From the NCBI GenBank assembly GCA_002050365.1, contig MWYZ01000083.1, forward strand, positions 1 to 58,188: a stretch of DNA of 58,188 bases, read 5' to 3'. The notes under the pieces were generated by a model. It had not been told where the DNA came from and searched no databases. It worked only from the letters and a program-made list of their open reading frames with translations. This DNA comes from Acidobacteria bacterium 28-1. Its GTDB lineage: Bacteria > Acidobacteriota > Blastocatellia > Pyrinomonadales > Pyrinomonadaceae. The position numbers and the translations under genes were made by a program. Below are positions 26,352-34,707 of this stretch, piece after piece (the stretch's first letter is position 1; each line of letters starts with the position of its first letter).

Positions 26352-27350
26352 ATGGAAACAATCCAAAATCCAAAATCCAAAATCCAAAATCTGAAAACCG
26401 CCGTTGTCGGTGTTGGTTCGCTCGGACAGCACCACGCGAGAAATTATGCGAAAATTGCTTTGGAGAATAAAATTGAGTTAATAGGCGTGTGTGATTCAAG
26501 CCAAGAAAATGCCGAACAAATTGCCGTGAAAAATAATTGCGAATTTTTTACCGATTGGCGTGAATTGCTCGATAAAGTTGATGCAGTTTCAATCGTTACG
26601 CCGACGGAAACTCATTGCGAAATCGCCTGCGCTTTTCTTGAAAAAGGCGTGAATGTTTTGGTTGAAAAACCAATTGCCAAAACTTTAGCTGAAGCCGACA
26701 AAATGATTGAAACCGCCGAAGAGTCAGGCGCGAAACTAATGGTTGGACATCTCGAAAGATTTAATCCGGCAATGGTCGCGCTTCGTCCGTTTGTCACAAA
26801 ACCGCTCTATTTCGAGATTCACCGCGTTTCGCCGTTTCCAAATCGCTCGCTCGACGTTGATGTCGTGTTGGACGTGATGATTCACGATTTGGACGCGATT
26901 CAATGGCTGGTCGGCAATTCAGTAAAAGTTTCCGAAATTCACGCCGTCGGCATTCCCGTCATCAGCGATAAAGTTGACGCAGCAAATGCACGAATCGAAT
27001 TTGAGAACGGCGCGGTCGCCAACATTACGGCATCGAGAATCGGCACGGAAAAAATTCGCAAAACGCGCTTTTATCAAACGAATTCCTATGTCGTTTTGGA
27101 TTACGCGACAAAGTTTGCCTCAGTAACCAGCCTCGCGCCAAACGCTATTCATCCGCTTCTGGGAATTAGCGTTAATCGCCTTGAAATTAACGATGTCGAA
27201 CCGCTTCGCGCCGAAATTGAAGCGTTTATTGATTGCATTGTTCAAGATAAAACGCCGCCGATAACCGCCGCCGACGGACGACGCGCACTCAATTTGGCTC
27301 TCGGCGTTTTGGACAAAATTAAAGCGCATCGAAGTCGCTTAGACGTTTGA
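26352..27350 (+). CDS. Gfo/Idh/MocA-family NAD(P)-dependent oxidoreductase
   Basis: A protein of 332 residues. Rossmann fold AVVGVGSLGQHHARNYAKIA starts at about residue 14, and the family EKP motif is in VLVEKPIAKTLAEADKM near 100. The C-terminal alpha/beta domain has the HDLDAIQWLVG active-site region with histidine near 180. These enzymes oxidise sugars, often nucleotide sugars for envelope glycans. The ArnT-like neighbour (divergent) hints at an envelope role, but I cannot name the substrate. The ATG at 26352 is the only plausible start; residues 4-14 (IQNPKSKIQNL) are a translated heptamer array. Confidence 0.85.
   Translation: METIQNPKSKIQNLKTAVVGVGSLGQHHARNYAKIALENKIELIGVCDSSQENAEQIAVKNNCEFFTDWRELLDKVDAVSIVTPTETHCEIACAFLEKGVNVLVEKPIAKTLAEADKMIETAEESGAKLMVGHLERFNPAMVALRPFVTKPLYFEIHRVSPFPNRSLDVDVVLDVMIHDLDAIQWLVGNSVKVSEIHAVGIPVISDKVDAANARIEFENGAVANITASRIGTEKIRKTRFYQTNSYVVLDYATKFASVTSLAPNAIHPLLGISVNRLEINDVEPLRAEIEAFIDCIVQDKTPPITAADGRRALNLALGVLDKIKAHRSRLDV
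26360..26393. repeat. ccaaaat heptamer array at the start of the Gfo/Idh gene
   Basis: Four to five copies of ccaaaat directly after the start codon region encode IQNPKSKIQN ahead of the Rossmann fold. It is the same word as at 24408-24445. Confidence 0.9.
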
Positions 27351-27477
27351 GGGAACGCCGTCATCGTCGCTTAGACGTTTGAGGGAACGCCGTCATCCTG
27401 ACGGCATTGAGCGCATGAGCGCGAACAAAACCGCTACGTCGCTCACGCGACGTTTGCCGTCAAGATGACGGCGTTCC
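27334..27477. repeat. 32-bp tandem duplication plus 23-bp inverted repeat
   Basis: 27334-27365 and 27366-27397 are identical 32-bp direct repeats; the first copy contains the stop codon of the upstream gene. The second copy leads into ggaacgccgtcatcctgac at 27384-27406, which pairs (22 of 23) with 27455-27477. A small inner hairpin, acgtcgc with gcgacgt, sits in the loop. There is no T-run, so it is not a classic terminator. Confidence 0.9.
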
Positions 27478-27482
27478 GACGG

Positions 27483-28598
27483 ATGAAAACTCAAATTTCC
27501 GAATTTTTACAATCCCGAATTGACGCGCAAGATTTTCCCTCCGCCGTTTATTTAGTCGCGGAAAAAGGTGAAATCGTTTTGCAGGACGCTCTTGGATTTG
27601 CCGTCGTCGAGCCTGAAAAAATCAAAGCAAAAGTTGATACGATTTACGATTTGGCGAGTTTGACGAAACCGCTTGTTACAGGTTTGCTGTGCGCGAAATT
27701 GATTGAACGGGGCAAACTCGGACTCGAAGATAAAATTATTCGATTTTTTATTTTGTTCAATCGTGAGAATAAGAGTGAGATAACCATTCAAGATTTATTA
27801 ACGCACACTTCCAATTTTTCAGCGTGGAAACCGTTTTATTTAATTACCGACACACGTTTGCGAAGCGTGAATTTAGCCTTTATTGCCGATGAACCGCTTG
27901 AAAATGAAGTGCTAAAACGAGTTACCTATAGCGATTTAAACTTTATTCTACTTAGGTTTTTACTCGAAGATTTATACGGCGGCAGACAGTTTGAAGAAAT
28001 TGCAAAAACAGAAATTTTTGAGCCGCTAAATCTCAAAAACACATTTTTCAATCCGCCAGCAGAATTGCAAAAACGAATTGCCGCCAACGAAAAGGGGAAC
28101 GAATATGAAAAGCTTATGTGCCTTAATTTGGGCTGCGACATTTCTGAATATGATTGGCGCGATTATCAAATCTGGGGCGAAGTTCATGACGGAAATTGTT
28201 ATTTTATGAACGGCGTTTCTGGTCACGCCGGGCTTTTTTCAACGGCTTTAGAGACTTTCAAAATCGCACTGCAATTTTTAGCCAATCAAACATCGCTTCT
28301 CAAACCCGAAACCTGCGAATTATTCCGCACAAATTTTACCAAAGGCTTAAATGAAGCGCGTTCCGTTGCGTTTCAGCTTGCCGAAACAAAAAATTCGACC
28401 GCGAGCCAGGTGTTAGCAAAAGATAGTTTCGGGCATCTCGGTTTTACGGGAACTTCGCTTTGGATTGAGCCGAAAACCGAACGAGTTTTTATCTTGCTGA
28501 CCAATCGCACGCACGCCAGAGAATTACCGTTTGTCAACATCAACGAAACGCGCCGCAAATTTCACGAACTCGCCGTAATTGCCCTCAACCAAAAATAA
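27483..28598 (+). CDS. Serine hydrolase, beta-lactamase class C / esterase family
   Basis: A protein of 371 residues. SxxK motif SLTK at 59-62 (YDLASLTKPLVTGLL), second motif YSD in VTYSDLNFILL near 142, and third-box-like GHLGFTGTSLWI near 320. No signal peptide is visible, so it is probably cytoplasmic or non-classical. Members act as esterases, D-amino-acid peptidases or beta-lactamases; the YSD variant is more usual in esterase/PBP-like members. An in-frame ATG at 27465 lies within the inverted repeat; I prefer 27483. Confidence 0.85.
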   Translation: MKTQISEFLQSRIDAQDFPSAVYLVAEKGEIVLQDALGFAVVEPEKIKAKVDTIYDLASLTKPLVTGLLCAKLIERGKLGLEDKIIRFFILFNRENKSEITIQDLLTHTSNFSAWKPFYLITDTRLRSVNLAFIADEPLENEVLKRVTYSDLNFILLRFLLEDLYGGRQFEEIAKTEIFEPLNLKNTFFNPPAELQKRIAANEKGNEYEKLMCLNLGCDISEYDWRDYQIWGEVHDGNCYFMNGVSGHAGLFSTALETFKIALQFLANQTSLLKPETCELFRTNFTKGLNEARSVAFQLAETKNSTASQVLAKDSFGHLGFTGTSLWIEPKTERVFILLTNRTHARELPFVNINETRRKFHELAVIALNQK

Positions 28599-28705
28599 TC
28601 GGAAACAACCGCGCGATGCATAATTTTCAGACATCTAAAACCGCGAATCGTTAATCAAAAAAATATCTTCCCAAAACAAAATTTTTGCTCGGAGAATCGA
28701 AAAAT

Positions 28706-29908
28706 ATGAAAAGATTTGTTGTTGCGTTAATGAGTTTGTGTCTATTGAGTTTTTCCATTCTGGCGCAAACGGAACGCACCACGCGCCCGCGCGTTATAAC
28801 CGCGCCGACTCCGCGAGAAGATTCTTCCAGCGAGCCGAAACTAAAACGTCCGCCCGTAATGATTGGCGATACGAAAACGAGCAGTCCGACCGCAACGCCG
28901 ACCACTCCGTCTGGAGAAGTTGTCGAAGAAGACAACGAAGTTATCAAAGTTGAAACGAATCTTGTAACGTTTCCAGTTTCGGTGCTTGACCGCGACGGTA
29001 GATTTATTACGGGTTTGAAAAAAGAGGATTTTCAGATTTTCGAAAACGGCGTTGAGCAGCAGATTGACAGTTTTGCGACCGTCGAACAGCCTTTTACGGT
29101 GATTTTGATGATTGATGTTAGTCCTTCGACCGCTTTTCGGATTGATGAAATTCACGAAGCGGCGGTTACTTTTGTTGACCAACTGCGGCGCGACGATAAA
29201 GTGATTGTTATTTCATTTGATGAAAAATTTCGGGTTTTAAGTCCGGCGACGAACAATCGCTCAGTGCTGCAAAACGCGATTCGGAGAGCCGAATTCGGCG
29301 ACGGAACATCGCTCTACGACGCGGTTGATAACGTTATTAATCGTGAACTTTCACGCATCGAAGGGCGCAAAGCGGTTGTCTTGTTCACTGACGGCGTTGA
29401 CACGACTTCGCGGCGAGCAGATTATCAAAGTACCGTTCGCGCCACTGAAGAAATTGACGCGCTTTTTTATCCGATTCGTTACGACACTTCCGTCGAAATG
29501 GCGAACAGAAACGGCGGCACGAATTATCCGCAACGGCGGCGCGGCGGAAGCGGCGATATAGTAGCGGACATTCTCGCCGGTATTTTGGGCGGCGGCAATG
29601 TGCAGATTGGCGGCGGAAGTGCAGGCGGCAGCCGTGAAGATTACGAAAAGGGAAAACGATATTTGGAAGAATTAGCCAGAAACAGCGGCGGCAGAAAATT
29701 TGAAGCGAACAACGATTTGAGCGCGGCTTTTAGTGGTATTGCCGAAGAACTCCGCCGTCAATACTCGCTCGGTTATTATCCTGAAACAGTTGGACAAAAA
29801 GGTGAGCGCAAAAAAATTCGCGTTCGCGTTAAGCGTCCGAATTTAGTCGTTAGAGCAAAAGATAGTTACATCGTTGGCACGACTGAGAAAAAATTGGCGG
29901 GCAAGTAG
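28706..29908 (+). CDS. Secreted VWFA-related protein (acidobacterial type), copy 1
   Basis: A protein of 400 residues with a Sec signal (MKRFVVALMSLCLLSFSILAQ), a proline/threonine-rich linker, then a short domain (VSVLDRDGRFITGLKKEDFQ) that precedes the von Willebrand A domain. MIDAS residues: DVSPS in ILMIDVSPST and the threonine/aspartate loop LFTDGVDTTS. A glycine-rich loop (GGSGDIVADILAGILGGGN) interrupts the C-terminal half. It matches the VWFA-related family abundant in Acidobacteria, probably periplasmic and metal-dependent in binding. GGAG lies 11 bases before the ATG. Paralogous to the next gene. Confidence 0.85.
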   Translation: MKRFVVALMSLCLLSFSILAQTERTTRPRVITAPTPREDSSSEPKLKRPPVMIGDTKTSSPTATPTTPSGEVVEEDNEVIKVETNLVTFPVSVLDRDGRFITGLKKEDFQIFENGVEQQIDSFATVEQPFTVILMIDVSPSTAFRIDEIHEAAVTFVDQLRRDDKVIVISFDEKFRVLSPATNNRSVLQNAIRRAEFGDGTSLYDAVDNVINRELSRIEGRKAVVLFTDGVDTTSRRADYQSTVRATEEIDALFYPIRYDTSVEMANRNGGTNYPQRRRGGSGDIVADILAGILGGGNVQIGGGSAGGSREDYEKGKRYLEELARNSGGRKFEANNDLSAAFSGIAEELRRQYSLGYYPETVGQKGERKKIRVRVKRPNLVVRAKDSYIVGTTEKKLAGK

Positions 29909-30000
29909 GATTCAAGATTCAGGGTGTAAAATTCAAGGGTTAAAGTTGAAATTTTGAATCTTTTACTTCTTAATTTTAAATCCTGAATCTTAAACTCTTT
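29909..30000. repeat. 7-bp-phased fold-back between the two VWFA genes
   Basis: Heptamers attcaag, attcagg, gtgtaaa, attcaag, ggttaaa, gttgaaa, ttttgaa, tctttta, cttctta, attttaa, atcctga, atcttaa. The ends pair (aagattcagg with cctgaatctt). It begins at the stop codon of VWFA copy 1 and ends 16 bases before the ATG of copy 2. Confidence 0.8.
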
Positions 30001-30015
30001 ATTGCGGAGCGAGAA

Positions 30016-31221
30016 ATGAAAAAATATGCCGTCGTCGTTTTTCTGGCAATCGTTTGTTTGAATTTGACCGTTTGCTTTGCTCAATCGCGGCGCGTTCCGC
30101 CTTATTCGGAAAGTTCCGATAAACCTAATAAACGCGATTCAAAACCCGCCGAATCTCCAACGCCCGCGCCTATTATCGAAGAGCCGACAATTCTAAACAA
30201 TGAGCCGCCGCCGATTGAAGACAGAGATGTAATCCGCGTTGACACCGACCTCGTAACGATTCCCATTAAGGTTTCCGACCGTAATGGCAGATTCGTCGGC
30301 GGTTTAACAAAAGAAAATTTTCGGGTAATTGAAGACGAAACCGAACAGGAAATCGCTTATTTCTCCAACGAAGAACAACCTTTCACCGTCGCTTTGGTTT
30401 TGGATATGAGCTATTCCAGCACGTTCAAAATCACGGAAATCCAAAACGCGGCGATGGCTTTTATCGCACAACTTCGCCCGCTCGACAAGGTGATGGTCGT
30501 ATCTTTTGATGAACAAATTCACCTGCTTTGCAATCCGACGACCGACCGCAAGGCTCTGCAAATGGCTATCAAAGGGACGAAGATTGCTTCCGGCACAAGT
30601 CTCTACGACGCGGTTGATTTGGTTATCAATAATGCGTTTAAGAAAGTTTCGGGGCGCAAGGCAATCGTCCTTTTCACTGACGGCGTTGACACGACCAGTT
30701 ACCACGCTTTTGCCGTCAATAATCTGAGCGACGCGCTCGAACTCGACGCGCTCGTTTATCCGATTCAATACGATACTTACTCAGACGTGCAAGCCATCAA
30801 AAGCAAACCCGTAGTCGTCGCGCCGCCAACGAATAATCCGTATCCCGTTCCGACCACTTCAACGCGCAATCCGCTTCCGTTTCCGCTGCCCTTGCCAACC
30901 GGTAGAGCAACGCCGAACAGTCAAGGAACTTCCACCGAAGATTACCGCAAAGCCGTCGAATACTTATCTGATTTAGCAGACCGCACCGGCGGACGAGTCT
31001 ACAAAGCCAGCACGACCGCCAATCTCGCGCTCGCCTTTTCCCGAATTGCCGCCGAACTACGGCAATTTTACAGTCTCGGCTATTACCCGAAAGAAGAATC
31101 GAAAGCCGGCAGCAAGCGCAAAATAAAAGTGCGCGTCAACGGGCAAGGGATGGTCGTCCGCGCCCGCGATTTCTACATTGTCGGCAAGAAGGATAAAAGA
31201 ATGAGAAATGAAAACTTTTAA
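30016..31221 (+). CDS. Secreted VWFA-related protein (acidobacterial type), copy 2
   Basis: A protein of 401 residues: signal peptide (KYAVVVFLAIVCLNLTVCFAQ), acidic and proline-rich linker, VSDRNGRFVGGLTKENFRV domain, VWFA domain with MIDAS DMSYS (LVLDMSYSST) and LFTDGVDTTS. In place of the glycine-rich loop of copy 1 it has a proline/threonine-rich insert (PPTNNPYPVPTTSTRNPLPF). The C-termini (YSLGYYPE/K and KIRVRV or KIKVRV) are nearly the same, so this is a tandem duplication with diverged loops. A good SD, GGAG, stands eight bases before the ATG. Confidence 0.85.
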   Translation: MKKYAVVVFLAIVCLNLTVCFAQSRRVPPYSESSDKPNKRDSKPAESPTPAPIIEEPTILNNEPPPIEDRDVIRVDTDLVTIPIKVSDRNGRFVGGLTKENFRVIEDETEQEIAYFSNEEQPFTVALVLDMSYSSTFKITEIQNAAMAFIAQLRPLDKVMVVSFDEQIHLLCNPTTDRKALQMAIKGTKIASGTSLYDAVDLVINNAFKKVSGRKAIVLFTDGVDTTSYHAFAVNNLSDALELDALVYPIQYDTYSDVQAIKSKPVVVAPPTNNPYPVPTTSTRNPLPFPLPLPTGRATPNSQGTSTEDYRKAVEYLSDLADRTGGRVYKASTTANLALAFSRIAAELRQFYSLGYYPKEESKAGSKRKIKVRVNGQGMVVRARDFYIVGKKDKRMRNENF

Positions 31222-31320
31222 ATCCTTTTGCCGCAACGGTGAAATAATGTTATAAAAAATCCTAAATGCGCGGATTGCTTTCGCATAATATAAAGCTAGA
31301 CCTCTTTATTAAAAATTACG

Positions 31321-31797
31321 ATGCCTTTAATTAAACAGCTTTTCACCATTTTTGTTTTGGGATTTCTTGCGATTAGCGTGAAGAGCCAAACGTCTGAAAC
31401 TAACCAACGCAACCTTGATGATTATGACAAAATCCGCTTAGATGTTCCTGTTATTGAAAACCCGCGCTCGGCAAATATAAAAGTTAGAGATTTTGTTTGG
31501 AAACATTGGAAACAAAAAGATTTAGGTTATGCAATAATTACACTTCGCAGCAAAGAAGGTGACCCTACCACATCTCATATTTTCATTGAACCAGATGGAG
31601 CAGGCGTGTGGCGCGTGGCAATACGAAGCGAAAGTGAATTTCACAACCGAGGAATATTGAGTGACCCGAAAAAAGCAACCGAAACGATTTATCAAACGCG
31701 AAGTTACGAAGCGTATGGAGTAGAACGAGTTAAGATAAAAGGCAATTATTTGTTGAGGCTAAAAGACAAAAATGGAAACGTCATTGCGGAGCGATAA
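31321..31797 (+). CDS. Exported hypothetical protein
   Basis: A protein of 158 residues with a signal peptide (LIKQLFTIFVLGFLAISVKSQ). The mature part (VRDFVWKHWKQKDLGYAIIT, HIFIEPDGAGVWRVAIR, RSYEAYGVERVKIKGNYLL) looks like a small beta-rich periplasmic domain found next to acidobacterial surface proteins, but I do not recognise the family. It lies 99 bases after VWFA copy 2 and is convergent with glgC. Confidence 0.6.
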   Translation: MPLIKQLFTIFVLGFLAISVKSQTSETNQRNLDDYDKIRLDVPVIENPRSANIKVRDFVWKHWKQKDLGYAIITLRSKEGDPTTSHIFIEPDGAGVWRVAIRSESEFHNRGILSDPKKATETIYQTRSYEAYGVERVKIKGNYLLRLKDKNGNVIAER

Positions 31798-31841
31798 AGT
31801 TTCATCCAGACATTCTGTTGAACCATTCCTATTACCACTAT

Positions 31842-33137
31842 TCAAATTACAGTTCCGTCTGGAATCATTGCAGTTTTCGGCACAATAATAATTCCTTCAC
31901 GAATAAACCAACAACCGTTTTCGGCTTCAGCGGTTTCAACATTGTGTTGATTAATGAGGCGGACATTGCTACCGATGCGTGCGTTTTTATCAATAATGGC
32001 GCGGCGAACGACGGAATTTTGACCAATGCCGATATGCGGTTTGCCGCGGCTGACGTTTTGTTTTATTTCCTCGAACGATTCAAAAATATCTGCGCCCATC
32101 ACGATTGAATTTTCAATCGTCGTATTCTCGTCAATGCGGCTTCGCAAACCGATAATCGAATTTCTCGCATACATACCGTTTAAGATACAGCCTTCGCTGA
32201 TCATCGAATTGTCAATGTCGCAGGCGTGGACTTTTGACGGCGGGAGATAACGACTGCGCGTGTAAATCGGTGCTTCGGTGTTGAAAAAATCGAACTTCGG
32301 AAGCGGCGATGCCAAATCGAGATTAGCTTGGTAAAACGAGCGAATCGTCCCGATGTCTTCCCAGTAATCTTTGAAAAGATGCGCTTGAACGTTAAGTTTT
32401 TTTATTGCCGAGGGAATTACCTCGCCGCCGAAATCAAACCGTTCTTTATCTTCGTCAAGCAGTTGAATTAAACGTTCGTAATTAAAAACATAGATGCCCA
32501 TCGAAGCTAAAAAAGGGCGGCTTTGGCTTTCAGTTTCGGTTAAACCGAATTGCGTTGTATCAACCCGCATCGCTTCGAGCGCGTCGCCTTTGGGTTTTTC
32601 ATTGAATTCAATAATGCGACCGCGGTCGTCGGTTTTTAGAAGTCCGAAACCGGTGGCGTCTTGCGGATTGGCAGGAACGACGGAAATCGTTACGTCGGCG
32701 TTCGTGTCGAAATGGCGTTTGAGAAATTGGCGGTAATCCATCCGGTAAAGATGGTCACCCGACAAAATCAAAACCGTATTGACGCGCCAATCGCGAATGT
32801 GCGGAATCATCTGCCGCACCGCGTCCGCTGTGCCTTGAAACCATTCGGGACTGTCGAGGCGTTGTTCCGCCGCGAGAACTTCAACGAAACCAGTCGAAAA
32901 ACTGGAAAACCGATAGGTGCGGGAAATGTGGCGATTCAAGGACGCAGAATTATATTGCGTGAGAACAAAAATCTGCGTGATGTTTGAATTGATGCAGTTT
33001 GAGACGGGAACGTCAATCAGACGATATTTGCCGCCGAGCGGAACTGCCGGTTTTGCACGCTCTTTCGTCAGGGGGAAAAGCCTCGAACCCGCGCCGCCGC
33101 CAAGAATTACCGCTACTACATTTTCATATTGAGCCAT
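31842..33137 (-). CDS. glgC: Glucose-1-phosphate adenylyltransferase
   Basis: Makes ADP-glucose from ATP and glucose-1-phosphate for glycogen (or trehalose) synthesis; 431 residues. Nucleotidyltransferase signature [40 protein letters not shown], catalytic-site [11 protein letters not shown] near 125 and the sugar-phosphate region near 195. The C-terminal left-handed beta-helix holds [14 protein letters not shown] hexapeptides. No other glycogen gene is in the window. No terminator was found in the 44 bases to the convergent upstream gene. Confidence 0.95.
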   Translation of the reverse strand: MAQYENVVAVILGGGAGSRLFPLTKERAKPAVPLGGKYRLIDVPVSNCINSNITQIFVLTQYNSASLNRHISRTYRFSSFSTGFVEVLAAEQRLDSPEWFQGTADAVRQMIPHIRDWRVNTVLILSGDHLYRMDYRQFLKRHFDTNADVTISVVPANPQDATGFGLLKTDDRGRIIEFNEKPKGDALEAMRVDTTQFGLTETESQSRPFLASMGIYVFNYERLIQLLDEDKERFDFGGEVIPSAIKKLNVQAHLFKDYWEDIGTIRSFYQANLDLASPLPKFDFFNTEAPIYTRSRYLPPSKVHACDIDNSMISEGCILNGMYARNSIIGLRSRIDENTTIENSIVMGADIFESFEEIKQNVSRGKPHIGIGQNSVVRRAIIDKNARIGSNVRLINQHNVETAEAENGCWFIREGIIIVPKTAMIPDGTVI

Positions 33138-33347
33138 AGGATTTAAGAAATGATAAGAAATAATCGGTTAATTTTGTATTTCATACAATAGCCGCAATCG
33201 AATAAATTTATCAAGCAAATTTTTCAAACCGCCGCAGTTTTGACTTTTCGCCACGCGCGTGATAATTTGCTTTTCACCAAGTCTGCGAAATTTGTTTGAA
33301 CAAACGATGCAAATTTGGCAACAGTTGTTCTTTTTCAGCCTAAATTA

Positions 33348-33527
33348 CTTCAGGCATCGCTTTTTCAAGAAGCGATATGAAGGGGAAGCGAGTGAAAATC
33401 TCGCACGGTCGCGCCACAGTGAAATGATTTTGGATTTTAGATTTTGGATTTTGGATTTGTTTTTAAGAATAATCCAAAATCCAAAATCTAAAATCCAAAA
33501 TTCCAAAGTCTGGAAACCTGCCCGAAG
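33348..33527 (+). promoter_or_regulatory. Cobalamin riboswitch upstream of btuFCD
   Basis: P1 forms from cttcaggca (33348-33356) and tgcccgaag (33519-33527). P2 is atcgctt/aagcgat. The core ggggaagcgagtgaaaat is followed by ctcgcacggtcgcgccac; the P3 stem is gcgag/ctcgc. The B12 box is aagtctggaaacctgccc (33507-33523). All the conserved cobalamin aptamer elements are present. The variable arm between gccacagtg and the B12 box is occupied by a 31-bp perfect heptamer hairpin (33427-33501). Confidence 0.93.
33427..33501. repeat. 31-bp perfect heptamer hairpin inside the riboswitch
   Basis: Arms 33427-33457 and 33471-33501 are exact reverse complements, made of attttgg / ccaaaat units with a 13-base loop. 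Confidence 0.95.
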
Positions 33528-33605
33528 TTTTTTAGCCTAAATCGTCTCGCGTCAAGACGTTTGGCTTCTAGCAGGTAATTTGTTTTATCTCCTTTTATTG
33601 AGTGG

Positions 33606-33664
33606 AAAACCCTGTCTTTATTGCCTTTCGTTTTATCGTGTAAGGCAGGAAAGACGGGGTTTTT
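33606..33664 (+). terminator. Riboswitch-controlled intrinsic terminator
   Basis: aaaaccctgtcttt (33606-33619) pairs (13 of 14) with aaagacggggtttt (33650-33663); an inner stem tgcctt/aaggca extends the hairpin and a T-run follows. The loop-side ggcagg (33644-33649) is complementary to cctgcc of the B12 box, a ready antiterminator. A further hairpin (cgtct/agacg at 33543-33559) lies between. Confidence 0.85.
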
Positions 33665-33667
33665 CAT

Positions 33668-34654
33668 TTGTCAAAATTCAATTCGTCAAAATATAAATGC
33701 AATCTCTTCGCGCAAGATTTTCTCGGCGAGCTTTGCGTCTTTGCGGGAAAATCCTTTTCTCAAACCTTTGCAGTTATTGGTTTATTATTTTGCGTTTTCA
33801 ATTTTACCAATTGCAAAAGTGAAAATCAGGCTGTGCAAATTGATTTACCAACACGCGAGATTACCGACGATTTAAGTAAAAAAATTAAACTTCCAGCGCA
33901 AGTTGACCGCGCCGTTTCGCTTGCGCCGAATCTGACGGAAATCGCTTTTGCCGTTGGCGCGGGCGATAAATTGGTTGGCGTAACCAGCTATTGCGATTAT
34001 CCGCTCGAAGCGCAGAAAATTCGGCGCGTCGGCGATACGATGAACCCGAACATCGAAAACATTATTGCGCTAAAACCGCAGATTGTCCTTGTTTCAACCG
34101 CCTCGCAAATCGAAACTTTTACCAAAACTCTGGACGAGCAAAACATTGCCGTATTCGTTACTAATCCCAATAGTTTAGATGATATTTATAAAAGTATTTT
34201 CCAAATCGGCGAGATTTTCAGCCGCGAGGAAAAAGCTGGTCAAGTTGTTGACGAATTAAAAAGGCGCGTGGCTGAGGTGGAAGACCGAACCTCGACGGCG
34301 AAAGTTGAGAAAGTGTTTTTACAAATCTCGAAAGAGCAGCTTTTTACCGTCGGTAGAGATTCTTTTATAACTGATTTAATCAATCGTGCGGGCGGAATTT
34401 CGATAACAAGTAATGTTTCAACGGCTTACCTGCCGATTAGCAAAGAAACGGCTTTGGCTTTAAATCCAGACGCGATAATTTTGTCCGATAGTGAAGATAA
34501 TCGAAAGCCGAACGACGTTTTTAAGAATTCTTCGGCGGTGAAAAACGGCAAGGTTTTTCGGATAAACGCGGATTTAATTTCGCGTCCAGGTCCGCGCATT
34601 GTTGACGGGTTGGAGCAGATGGCGCGGGCGTTGCATCCCGAAAGTTTCAAGTAA
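33668..34654 (+). CDS. btuF: Cobalamin ABC transporter substrate-binding protein
   Basis: Periplasmic B12-binding protein, helical-backbone metal-receptor type, up to 328 residues. The mature domain begins RAVSLAPNLTEIAFAVGAGD near 80 and includes MNPNIENIIALKPQIVLV and the C-terminal RPGPRIVDGLEQMARALHP. A lipoprotein-like signal VIGLLFCVFNFTNC precedes it. The start is uncertain: the only in-frame start codon is TTG 33668, just four bases after the terminator and without an SD, and the first 30 codons read through repetitive sequence (ctttgcgtctttgcgggaa). Position before btuC/btuD and behind a B12 riboswitch supports the assignment. Confidence 0.88.
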   Translation: MSKFNSSKYKCNLFAQDFLGELCVFAGKSFSQTFAVIGLLFCVFNFTNCKSENQAVQIDLPTREITDDLSKKIKLPAQVDRAVSLAPNLTEIAFAVGAGDKLVGVTSYCDYPLEAQKIRRVGDTMNPNIENIIALKPQIVLVSTASQIETFTKTLDEQNIAVFVTNPNSLDDIYKSIFQIGEIFSREEKAGQVVDELKRRVAEVEDRTSTAKVEKVFLQISKEQLFTVGRDSFITDLINRAGGISITSNVSTAYLPISKETALALNPDAIILSDSEDNRKPNDVFKNSSAVKNGKVFRINADLISRPGPRIVDGLEQMARALHPESFK

Positions 34655-34707
34655 TTTTTTAACGCAGAGCCGCAGAGAAGAAGAAAATTGTCCACAGATA
34701 AACTCAG

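Noticed and set aside
24408..26398. Repeated short units considered as a CRISPR array
   Set aside because: The unit is 7 bp with no spacers of constant length, and parts are coding; no cas genes are in the window.
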